Below, one piece after another: positions 1 through 7,057 of a stretch of DNA of 38,346 bases. The notes under the pieces are model-generated. The model did no database searches, had not been told where the DNA came from, and worked only from the letters and a program-made list of their open reading frames with translations. The position numbers and the translations under genes were made by a program. The DNA comes from Chitinophagaceae bacterium (GTDB lineage: Bacteria; Bacteroidota; Bacteroidia; Chitinophagales; Chitinophagaceae). Numbering within the stretch: position 1 is the stretch's first letter; every line of letters begins with the position of its first letter. The stretch spans positions 1 through 38,346 of the forward strand of contig JAGKWS010000029.1 in assembly GCA_021151685.1 (NCBI GenBank), given 5' to 3'.

Positions 1-21
1 CTCACAGTAATATCATCTGGT

Positions 22-377
22 CCAAGCGTCCCGCTTGGTCCCTACGCATGCAAGCGTCCGCTTGCGACAAAAATAAAGTTTGTCTCGTCCTAAAAAGTTT
101 ACAGTGTTTTAGAAAATCCTGGCATTGGTTTACAATCAAAGTACATAAATTTCATCGTGTACCCCCCTAATTGGCGCAATCTTTTTGACTTGTGTCATCA
201 AAACAGCAAGTCTTTTTGACTTGCACAGGGAGCGCAGGGTATGTTTCGCAAGTGGAAAACACTTGCCTTTTAATAGACACGAGTGGAAAACACTCGCGCC
301 AAAATGGGGGTGTGCCCGATGTTGTTGTACTCATATCATGTCTCAATAGTATTATAGGGCGACCACAAGAGTCGCCC
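22..377. repeat. Cluster of short hairpins in non-coding DNA
   Basis: No convincing gene lies in 1-416. The stretch holds at least seven short palindromes with perfect 6-7 bp arms: 22-38 (arm CCAAGCG, loop TCC), 50-65 (GCAAGCG, loop TC), 66-84 (GACAAA), 206-224 (GCAAGTC, loop TTTTT), 248-266 (GCAAGTG, loop GAAAA), 280-296 (CGAGTG, loop GAAAA) and 357-377 (GGGCGAC, 7-nt loop). A decayed relative of the 206-224 unit lies at about 175-192. Several arms are variants of one another (GCAAGcG, GCAAGtC, GCAAGtG), which suggests a family of REP-like units. The function is unknown. A 100-residue plus-strand frame at 192-494 crosses the hairpins and resembles nothing. Confidence 0.6.
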
Positions 378-416
378 ACTACAACCAAAAAACTGTGTCG
401 TATTTTATATGGGCTT

Positions 417-1784
417 CTACTGGTTATCCCAGTTTACCCAATCTTTTATCAGCTCGCAATTGCGGTAGTCGGGGGCAATCCACAGATAGAATGAAGGCAC
501 CTTAGACACTACCCAGCTTTGCAGTTTGTTTTGTTTTTTCTGAGCAAGGGCTACTTCCTGTATCTTGCCATAGTCGTCTTTCAGGTTGGCAGCGTGGGGT
601 GCGGTGCGGTTGCGCAGGTACACTATGCGGCAGCTTTTCTCGCGCTGCTCGTTCATGTATATATGCGCTCCTGAGTATTCGCCTACTTTCAGTGTATCGA
701 GCATCAGTACCATGCCCTGGTCCAGCTTGGTTTCATCGAGTATGGTGCTGCCTGTGGCAGGGTCGCTTACCATGCCCCCGTTTCTTTTAGCACCTTCGTC
801 GGTGGAGAATTTACCAACGGCTTCAGGGAATGTCATCTTGCCTGAAATGATTATTTTACGAATGCTATCCAGTTTTGCCAGTGCTTTGTTGTAGTCGGAG
901 GATGTGACGGTAGGCTTAATGAGTATGTGGCGCAGGTCGGCTGCATCTCCTTTCCTATTGACCATCTGTATAATATGATAGCCAAAAGTTGTTTTTACAA
1001 TGGGCGATATTTCGCCATTCTGTAGCCTGAAAGCTGCCGCTTTGAATTCCGGGGCAAAGGGGCCGTTTTTTTCTACACCTTCGTACAGACCACCATTGTC
1101 GCGGCTACCGGGGTCGTCGCTGTAAAAGCCTGCTGCTGTTTCAAAGTTCATTTTACCAGAGATGATGTCCTTGCGTATATCTTCTATTTTCTGGTGGGCA
1201 TATTCCTCCATTTCCAGACTTACGGGTGGCTCTATCACTATCTGTCCTACTTCTACCGATGATGGGAATAACGGCAGACTGTCTTTAGGTATCCTTTTGT
1301 AAAAAGCATCTACCTCTGCCGGGGTAATTTTTACATGTTCCAGAATGGTTCCCTGCACTTTTTCGCCCATCATCTGGTCGCGGATGATTTCGCGGTAGTC
1401 TTCCTTCAACTGATAGATGGTTTTACCCGAAATCTGTTCCAGTTTTTCTTTAGAGCCATAGACTTGCGTAAAGTAACGTATACGGTTATCCAATTGCCCC
1501 TCTACATCATCGTCCGATACGTTTACACTATCTCTATCAGCCTGCTCCATCAGCATTTTTTCCAGTACCATGCGGTGCAGCAATGCACAGCGCAGCGAGT
1601 CTTCGCTACTCTCGGGCATTTGCTGCACTGCCTGTGCCAATTGCATTTCCAGATCGGACATGAGTACAATACGGTTTTTACCCACCTTTACTATAATCTT
1701 GTCGAGGGTTTGCTGCGACCAACCGATGTTGGCAAACAGTGCTAATATGATGGTAGGTACTATATACCTGAAAAATGCAGTCAT
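417..1784 (-). CDS. surA: SurA-like periplasmic peptidylprolyl isomerase (two parvulin domains)
   Basis: The protein has 455 residues. It starts with a signal peptide (about residues 1-23, ending WSQQ), followed by a SurA-type N-terminal chaperone segment (DKIIVKVGKNRIVLMSDLE). Two parvulin/PpiC rotamase domains follow, roughly residues 175-275 and 280-385. The first carries the usual FxxxA...S.D.GS..NGG pattern and the GYHIIQ end motif, and the second repeats the S.D.GA..NGG pattern. The family escorts unfolded outer-membrane proteins through the periplasm and isomerises prolyl bonds. The gene is last in a minus-strand run but has its own -7-like box (TAAATTTG, 1815-1822) 30 nt before the ATG. 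The role follows from the family; clients are not known. Confidence 0.9.
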   Translation of the reverse strand: MTAFFRYIVPTIILALFANIGWSQQTLDKIIVKVGKNRIVLMSDLEMQLAQAVQQMPESSEDSLRCALLHRMVLEKMLMEQADRDSVNVSDDDVEGQLDNRIRYFTQVYGSKEKLEQISGKTIYQLKEDYREIIRDQMMGEKVQGTILEHVKITPAEVDAFYKRIPKDSLPLFPSSVEVGQIVIEPPVSLEMEEYAHQKIEDIRKDIISGKMNFETAAGFYSDDPGSRDNGGLYEGVEKNGPFAPEFKAAAFRLQNGEISPIVKTTFGYHIIQMVNRKGDAADLRHILIKPTVTSSDYNKALAKLDSIRKIIISGKMTFPEAVGKFSTDEGAKRNGGMVSDPATGSTILDETKLDQGMVLMLDTLKVGEYSGAHIYMNEQREKSCRIVYLRNRTAPHAANLKDDYGKIQEVALAQKKQNKLQSWVVSKVPSFYLWIAPDYRNCELIKDWVNWDNQ

Positions 1785-1814
1785 AATTTTGAGGAAGTAC
1801 GAGCGTAGTTATCG

Positions 1815-1822
1815 CAAATTTA
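1815..1822 (-). promoter_or_regulatory. -7 box TAAATTTG upstream of surA-like gene
   Basis: The box is an exact match to the Bacteroidota TAnnTTTG -7 element, 30 nt before the ATG at 1784. No clear TTG -33 box is seen at the usual distance, so this is a candidate only. Confidence 0.4.
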
Positions 1823-1883
1823 TATGTTTTGCCAGCCAGCCAGCCCGTACATGTGCTATTTTAACGTTTATATATGCTATTGG

Positions 1884-3020
1884 CTATGCGCCACCCAGTA
1901 CCCGCTCTATTACTACAAATACTCTTTGCAGCTCATCTTCGGAAAGATTGGAGCCAGATGGCAGGCACAAACCATTTTCGAACAATTTATCAGACACCCC
2001 TTCTCCATAATAGGGATATTGTTCAAATACGGGTTGCAAATGCATTGGTTTCCAGAGCGGACGTGATTCTATGTTTTCTTTTTCCAGTGCCAATCTTAAA
2101 TCTTCGCGAGTGACACCAGCCTCTGCAGGGTTGACAAGCAGGGTGGTTAGCCAACGATTGCTGAAATAGCCCTCTGGTTCGTGACAGATACTGATACCGG
2201 GGCGACCACTAAGCAAGCCGGCGTAGCGGCCAAATATGGCTCTGCGGGTAGCTATGCGGTTGTTTAATACCTGCATTTGCCCACGGCCTACGCCTGCGCA
2301 AAGGTTGCTCATGCGGTAGTTGTACCCAATGTGCGAGTGTTGGTAATGCGGTGCCTCGTCTCGTGCCTGTGTGGCCAGAAAACGTGCTTTTTGTGCTATT
2401 GTAGCATCGGCCGACACCAACGCTCCCCCACCCGATGTGGTGATGATTTTATTGCCATTGAACGACAGGGCTGATATTTGCCCCATAGTGCCACACATGC
2501 GTCCATCAATAGACGAACCCAGTGCTTCGGCAGCATCTTCCAATACCGGTATGTTGTAGCGGTTGGCAACCTCCAGTATTTCGTTCATTTTGGCGGGCAT
2601 GCCGTACAGGTGTACCGGTATGATGGCTTTGGGTTTCTTGCCCTTGCGCAAACGGTCTTTGATAGCTTCTTCCAACAAGACGGGCGACATGTTCCATGTA
2701 TCGGGCTCGCTATCTACAAAAATTGGCGTAGCTCCCTGATATACAATAGGATTGGCGGTGGCAGAGAAAGTAAAACTTTGGCATATTACTTCGTCGCCTG
2801 CACCCACGCCCAGCAGTATCAGCCCCAGATGTATAGCGGCTGTACCGGAGCTCAATGCTGCCACATGGCTATGACCGCCCAGAAATGTAGAGAGGTCTTG
2901 CTCGAAACCATTGACGTTTGGGCCCAGCGGGGCTATCCAATTGGTAGCAAATGCTTCGGCCACAAATTGCTCTTCGGCTCCGCCCATATGTGGTGACGAC
3001 AGCCAGATTTTCGTTTGCAT
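1884..3020 (-). CDS. DegT/DnrJ/EryC1/StrS-family sugar aminotransferase (PglE-like)
   Basis: The protein has 378 residues and is a full-length PLP-dependent nucleotide-sugar aminotransferase. Visible motifs are the N-terminal LSSPHMGGAEE, the SSGTAAIHL substrate/PLP loop (about 58-65), EDAAEALGS with D162 expected to bind the pyridine nitrogen, and SFNGNKIITTSGGG with K191 as the predicted Schiff-base lysine. In this family PglE and relatives convert UDP-4-keto sugars to 4-amino sugars. The gene starts one nucleotide after the stop of the PglD-like acetyltransferase, so the two are almost certainly co-translated and act in sequence (amination, then N-acetylation). No dehydratase or glycosyltransferase is present in the window, so the exact sugar (bacillosamine or another) cannot be named. 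Confidence 0.88.
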   Translation of the reverse strand: MQTKIWLSSPHMGGAEEQFVAEAFATNWIAPLGPNVNGFEQDLSTFLGGHSHVAALSSGTAAIHLGLILLGVGAGDEVICQSFTFSATANPIVYQGATPIFVDSEPDTWNMSPVLLEEAIKDRLRKGKKPKAIIPVHLYGMPAKMNEILEVANRYNIPVLEDAAEALGSSIDGRMCGTMGQISALSFNGNKIITTSGGGALVSADATIAQKARFLATQARDEAPHYQHSHIGYNYRMSNLCAGVGRGQMQVLNNRIATRRAIFGRYAGLLSGRPGISICHEPEGYFSNRWLTTLLVNPAEAGVTREDLRLALEKENIESRPLWKPMHLQPVFEQYPYYGEGVSDKLFENGLCLPSGSNLSEDELQRVFVVIERVLGGA

Positions 3021-3021
3021 A

Positions 3022-3630
3022 TCAGAAAGGTTCTTTGTATTTAATAATTTTTGCCGGGTTGCCTACCACGGTAGCATAGTCGGGCACATTGCGTATCACC
3101 ACCGCACCGGCACCAATAGTACACCACTTGCCAATGCGTATGCCCTGAATGGCTACGGCACCGGCACCAAAGTGGGTTCCCTCACCAAGCTGCACATCTC
3201 CACTGAGTGTAGCATTGGGCGACACATGTACATAATTGCCCAGCACACAGTCGTGGTCTATAGAGGCGTTGGTGTTTACAATGCAGTGTTGGCCTATTTG
3301 CGTATCGGCATTTACGGTAGCACCAGCCATTATAACGGTACCCTCGCCCACCGATACCCGTGGCGACAAGTAAGCGTTGCTGTGAATAGCCGCTATAAAC
3401 CGCACTCTACCATGTAGTTGCGCAGCCACCTTGCGGCGGGTAGCGTTTACACCAATGGCTATTACGGCATCTGGTATGGTATTGCTACTGCCCGAAAATG
3501 GTTTTTCTACAGCGTATTGCCACACTGGCGGGCGCACGGCATCGTCCCACACGGTTATGTTGGTAATGCCGTTACTTTCCAGAATTTCTATAATCACCTT
3601 GCCGTGACCACTGGCACCGTATACTATCAT
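3022..3630 (-). CDS. PglD/NeuD-type sugar O/N-acetyltransferase
   Basis: The protein has 202 residues. The N-terminus (MIVYGASGHGKVIIEIL) is the nucleotide-sugar-binding Rossmann-like part of the PglD/NeuD family. The C-terminal half is a left-handed beta-helix of hexapeptide repeats (from about residue 85). The segment NTNASIDHD places H126 where PglD has its catalytic histidine. The family transfers acetyl from acetyl-CoA to an amino sugar made by a PglE-type aminotransferase, which is the next gene one nucleotide downstream. The gene begins 39 nt after the stop of the aspartate-type aminotransferase, so transcription probably continues from there. Whether the product is UDP-diacetyl-bacillosamine or another amino sugar is not decided by sequence. 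Confidence 0.87.
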   Translation of the reverse strand: MIVYGASGHGKVIIEILESNGITNITVWDDAVRPPVWQYAVEKPFSGSSNTIPDAVIAIGVNATRRKVAAQLHGRVRFIAAIHSNAYLSPRVSVGEGTVIMAGATVNADTQIGQHCIVNTNASIDHDCVLGNYVHVSPNATLSGDVQLGEGTHFGAGAVAIQGIRIGKWCTIGAGAVVIRNVPDYATVVGNPAKIIKYKEPF

Positions 3631-3669
3631 GTGTAGTGTGGGTGTACTTACGGGTACATCCCATATTTA

Positions 3670-4863
3670 TTATCTGTTCTTATATTCTTTCAGGGCCGCT
3701 TCCAAACAATCCATTGCTTTGTCTATGTCGGCATTGTTCAGCACATAAGCAAGGCGCACCTCATTACGGCCCTTACCCGGTGTGGCATAGAAGCCTGCAG
3801 CAGGTGCCATCATTACGGTAGCACCATTGTGGCTGAAGCTTTCCAGCAACCATTGGCAGAAGTCTTCACTATCGGCCACGGGCAACTGCGCCATAGCATA
3901 GAATGCGCCACCCGGATTGGGGCAGGTGACACCTTCCATAGCATTGAGCCTTTTTACCAGCAAGTCGCGGCGAGAGGTGTATTCGGCATGTACTGTATTG
4001 AAGTAGTCGGCGGGCAGGTCTACTGCTGCCTCGCCCAGTATTTGGGCAAATGTGGGTGGGCTCAGGCGGGCTTGTGCAAACTTCATGGCAGCACTTATTA
4101 CTTCCATGTTTTTGGTAACGAAGGCACCTATACGGCCACCACAGGCACTGTAGCGTTTGGATATGGTATCGAGCAATATGGCATGATTCTCTAAACCCGG
4201 CAGCGACAAGGCAGAAATGTGCTTGCGGCCATCGTAGCAGAATTCGCGATAGGCTTCATCGCTGAACAGGAACAGATCGTGCGAGAGACAGATGTCTTTC
4301 AGCACATTCAGCTCTTCCATGCTATACAGGTAACCCGTTGGGTTGTTGGGGTTACATATCATGATGGCCTTTGTACGCGGTGTAATGGCCTTTTCGAACT
4401 CGCTGATGGGCGGCAGTGCAAAGCCCGTTTCTATGCTGGATGGTATGGGTACCACCTTTACGCCAGAGCTGGTAGAAAAACCATTGTAGTTGGCATAAAA
4501 TGGTTCCGGAATAATGATTTCATCACCGGCATCCAGACAGCTCATGATGGCAAACAGAATGGCCTCAGAGCCACCTGTTGTAACTATAATGTTGCTGGCT
4601 GTTACATCTATATTATTGCGCTGGTAGTATTCGGCCAGTTTTTGGCGGTAACTGTCGAAACCCGCACTGGGGCTATATTCCAGTACCTTCATGTCGGTAT
4701 GTTTTACCGCATCCAGTATGGCTTGTGGTGTTTCTATATCGGGCTGACCAATGTTGAGGTGATATACCTTAGTGCCGCGTTTCTTGGCTGCATCGGCAAA
4801 AGGCACCAGTTTGCGTATGGGCGAAGGCGGCATATGCGCGCCGCGTGATGATATTGATGGCAT
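3670..4863 (-). CDS. Class I/II PLP-dependent aminotransferase (aspartate-type)
   Basis: The protein has 397 residues and a complete fold-type I aminotransferase set. It has NIGQPD near residue 37, TGGSEA (96-101) for PLP phosphate, NPNNPTG (171-177), SDEAYREF with D202, DTISKRYS with catalytic K236, and the distal substrate arginine in RNEVRLAYVL. The family exchanges amino groups between an amino acid such as aspartate and 2-oxoglutarate; specificity cannot be read from these motifs. The start is supported by a TACCTTTG box at 4869-4876, five nucleotides before the ATG. It is the first gene of a minus-strand run leading into the sugar acetyltransferase and aminotransferase, but the functional link to them is unclear. 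Confidence 0.88.
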   Translation of the reverse strand: MPSISSRGAHMPPSPIRKLVPFADAAKKRGTKVYHLNIGQPDIETPQAILDAVKHTDMKVLEYSPSAGFDSYRQKLAEYYQRNNIDVTASNIIVTTGGSEAILFAIMSCLDAGDEIIIPEPFYANYNGFSTSSGVKVVPIPSSIETGFALPPISEFEKAITPRTKAIMICNPNNPTGYLYSMEELNVLKDICLSHDLFLFSDEAYREFCYDGRKHISALSLPGLENHAILLDTISKRYSACGGRIGAFVTKNMEVISAAMKFAQARLSPPTFAQILGEAAVDLPADYFNTVHAEYTSRRDLLVKRLNAMEGVTCPNPGGAFYAMAQLPVADSEDFCQWLLESFSHNGATVMMAPAAGFYATPGKGRNEVRLAYVLNNADIDKAMDCLEAALKEYKNR

Positions 4864-4868
4864 GGGCG

Positions 4869-4876
4869 CAAAGGTA
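4869..4876 (-). promoter_or_regulatory. -7 box TACCTTTG five nt before aminotransferase start
   Basis: The box is an exact TAnnTTTG match on the minus strand, followed by CGCCC and the ATG at 4863. A transcription start 4-7 nt after the box would fall on or next to the start codon, giving a leaderless or nearly leaderless mRNA. No good -33 TTG is visible. Confidence 0.45.
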
Positions 4877-4978
4877 TACCAAAAATGGCATGTGTTTATA
4901 GCCCTGGTATAGTAGTATTGGTATTTCGTGAAAAGGATGAAAGAATGGAAAACACATCGTGTTTTATCTGGTTATTTG

Positions 4979-4986
4979 TAAGTTTG
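4979..4986 (+). promoter_or_regulatory. -7 box TAAGTTTG three nt before first YwqG-like gene
   Basis: TAAGTTTG is followed by GTT and then ATG at 4990. The same arrangement (TAGGTTTG-GTT-ATG) precedes the paralogue at 5963-5973. Conservation of this string between the two copies, while the DNA further upstream differs, supports both a promoter role and the chosen starts. Confidence 0.45.
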
Positions 4987-4989
4987 GTT

Positions 4990-5889
4990 ATGGGTTTTTG
5001 GCAAAAATTATTCAGTAGTCTGAAAGTTGACAGGAAACGAACAAAAGATGTTTATGACGATGAACCGGACGATTTGAAGAACATTCAAATAGCACCTGAG
5101 TTGGAATTGCCCAGGGTATTTGCCGAAAACTTGCCCAACATTCAAGATAAAATGTTGGAGACTATTATTATTTCTCCTTCGCCAACTGAAAAACCCGGAT
5201 TACGAGAAAGTACATTTGGCTACTACCCATGCTTGCCCTTGGGTTATGATTATCCGCGCGACAGCGAAGGCAACTATATGTACCCGCTTGCACAACTTAA
5301 TCTTGGCGAAATGCCCCGGCTACGGGGATATCCTGAAAGCGGATACCTACAGTTCTACATAGCGGCTACAGATAGCTACGGATTGAGTAAAGAAGATGGA
5401 AAACCGTCTGATTTTGCTGTATTGTTTTTTGATGAGGCAGAACTGGAAGAGATAGAAACAGATTTTAATTTTCTTGGCGACATTTTGCAGACAGAATATG
5501 CTCCTGTAAAATGTCCTCACAAGCTTTCGTTTGAGCTAAAGAAAGAGTATTTCAGTTTGACAGACCATCGCACCGTTACTTATATTGCTGCTGCGATAGA
5601 AAAATTCGTTTTGAAACAGCCACGTTATGCAGGTGCTTTAGAGGATTTTTTCAATGACTATTTTCAAAGTTGCGACCACAAGATAGGTGGGTATGCTTGT
5701 TTTAATCAACGCGACCCGAGGGCCGATGATGAAAAGATTAGAGACTATAGTTTACTTTTTCAGATGAACAGTTTTATAGGCGAGAAGATTGAATGGGGCA
5801 ATGGCGGCATAGCCAACTTTTTCATTCATCCTGAAAAACTTGTCCAACGCGATTTTTCTGAAGTTTTTTATTATTGGGATTATCAGTAA
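4990..5889 (+). CDS. YwqG/DUF1963 family protein, copy 1
   Basis: The protein has 299 residues from the chosen ATG. It is a cytoplasmic-looking protein with no signal peptide. The conserved DUF1963/YwqG core is visible: GYYPCLPLGYDYPRDSEG near 75-95, YPLAQLNLGEMP, GYPESGYLQFYIA, and a C-terminal GGYACFNQRDPR...LLFQM...EWGNGGIANFFIHP. The biochemical function of this family is not established. The open frame runs 35 codons further upstream (to 4885), but the paralogue starts at the equivalent MGFW and shares the DNA directly before it, so the shorter start is preferred. Sequence similarity to the next gene is high across the whole length, so this is a tandem duplication. The gene diverges from the aminotransferase at 4863. 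Confidence 0.8.
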   Translation: MGFWQKLFSSLKVDRKRTKDVYDDEPDDLKNIQIAPELELPRVFAENLPNIQDKMLETIIISPSPTEKPGLRESTFGYYPCLPLGYDYPRDSEGNYMYPLAQLNLGEMPRLRGYPESGYLQFYIAATDSYGLSKEDGKPSDFAVLFFDEAELEEIETDFNFLGDILQTEYAPVKCPHKLSFELKKEYFSLTDHRTVTYIAAAIEKFVLKQPRYAGALEDFFNDYFQSCDHKIGGYACFNQRDPRADDEKIRDYSLLFQMNSFIGEKIEWGNGGIANFFIHPEKLVQRDFSEVFYYWDYQ

Positions 5890-5962
5890 GTATCAGCTGC
5901 ACCTTGTCAACGCCTATTATACATAAACCAAAGATACATATGCTATTTCGGGAGGTAATTTG

Positions 5963-5970
5963 TAGGTTTG
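5963..5970 (+). promoter_or_regulatory. -7 box TAGGTTTG three nt before second YwqG-like gene
   Basis: TAGGTTTG-GTT-ATG repeats the start-region layout of copy 1. A GGAGG string at 5951-5955 is 18 nt from the ATG, too far for a normal Shine-Dalgarno to this start. Confidence 0.4.
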
Positions 5971-5973
5971 GTT

Positions 5974-6876
5974 ATGGGTTTTTGGGATAAGATTTTCGGT
6001 AAAAAGACGTTTGACAAAGGTGAATCAGGCAAATCGGCAAATCGCTATCTGACTAAAGCAGAACTGTTGGTGCCAACAGAGGTGGCTCCCGGATTGGTTG
6101 TACCAAAGGCGATAGCAATAGAGTGGCCCAACATCAAAAAAGCGGAATTGGACACTGTTGTTATTACTACAACCCGAGAAGACAATCCCGGATTACGACA
6201 GAGTAAATTTGGCCATTACCCATGCCTGCCGAAAGGTTACGAATATCCAAGAGACAGTGAGGGCAATTATATGTATCCACTGGCCCAACTGAACCTTGGT
6301 GAAATGCCCCGAGTAAAGGGTTATCCTGAAAGTGGCTACCTTCAGTTTTATATTGCTGCTACCGATTGTTTTGGATTAAGTTTTGAAGAGGGAAAACCAT
6401 CCGATTTTGTTGTATTGTTTTTCGAAGAGTTAGAATTGGAAGAAATAGAAACCGATTTTTCTTTTTTGAATGATATTCTACAAACAGAACATAGACCAGT
6501 AGAGTGCCCTCATGTGCTTTCGTTTGCTTCTAAAAAAGAATATATAGGTGCCAACGATTTTCGAATGACGCTCATGGAGGGGATCGACATAAACGAGTTG
6601 ACAGATAAGTATCCTGATGTAGTTGCCGCTGTTGAGGATGCTTGGTTCGACACTTTCAGTGGAAACGGTCATAAGATGGGTGGATATGCCTTTTTTACAC
6701 AGGAAGACCCTCGCTACGATAAGGAAGAATTAATAGAATATGTATTACTCTTTCAGATGGACACAGATGAAAGCATAATGTGGGGCGATAGTGGTGTAGG
6801 CAACTTTTTCATTCATCCTGAAAAACTGGCTAAGCGCGATTTTTCTGAAGTGTATTACAACTGGGATTGCTACTAA
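5974..6876 (+). CDS. YwqG/DUF1963 family protein, copy 2
   Basis: The protein has 300 residues and is a paralogue of the preceding gene. The motif order is the same: HYPCLPKGYEYPRDSEG, YPLAQLNLGEMP, GYPESGYLQFYIAATD, then GGYAFFTQEDPR, VLLFQMD, MWGDSGVGNFFIHP. The first 60 residues and the 180-230 region differ most from copy 1, while the central block is nearly identical. The gene starts 84 nt after copy 1 stops and has its own TAGGTTTG box. An in-frame TTG lies two codons upstream (5968), but the ATG matches copy 1. The function is unknown beyond family membership. A 161-bp inverted-repeat element begins 20 nt after the stop. Confidence 0.82.
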   Translation: MGFWDKIFGKKTFDKGESGKSANRYLTKAELLVPTEVAPGLVVPKAIAIEWPNIKKAELDTVVITTTREDNPGLRQSKFGHYPCLPKGYEYPRDSEGNYMYPLAQLNLGEMPRVKGYPESGYLQFYIAATDCFGLSFEEGKPSDFVVLFFEELELEEIETDFSFLNDILQTEHRPVECPHVLSFASKKEYIGANDFRMTLMEGIDINELTDKYPDVVAAVEDAWFDTFSGNGHKMGGYAFFTQEDPRYDKEELIEYVLLFQMDTDESIMWGDSGVGNFFIHPEKLAKRDFSEVYYNWDCY

Positions 6877-6896
6877 ATATTATCCGCTGTCTTTTA

Positions 6897-7057
6897 GGGC
6901 CGGTTTAAGATTTATTCATTGCTTTTCTAATGGTTGTTTTTGGCTGCAACTTCGTTACATTTTTCGCCATAGGAAGGGCTATGGCTGCAACATGTGCCTC
7001 GTTTCGCTCAAAAACAACTTTCATCATAAACACAAGCAATAAATCTTAAACAGGCTC
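6897..7057. repeat. 161-bp long-inverted-repeat element, copy 1
   Basis: This is one of three copies, all exactly 161 bp. The ends are inverted (gggccggtttaag at the left, cttaaacaggctc at the right). The whole unit folds as an imperfect hairpin with arms of about 77 nt and a perfect central stem CCATAG-gaaggg-CTATGG at 6967-6984. The right end touches the stop codon of the minus-strand nnr gene (7058) with no gap. It lies between the convergent YwqG copy 2 and nnr. No protein is encoded. It could be a 3'-end or terminator structure or a non-autonomous mobile element. Confidence 0.8.

Noticed and set aside
192..494. 100-residue plus-strand open frame at the window start
   Set aside because: It crosses several hairpins, overlaps the 3' end of the SurA-like gene on the other strand and resembles no family. 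An antisense frame at 167-388 is similarly unconvincing.
5951..5955. GGAGG as ribosome binding site for the second YwqG gene
   Set aside because: It is 18 nt from the ATG and not conserved before the paralogue, where the -7 box layout is conserved instead.
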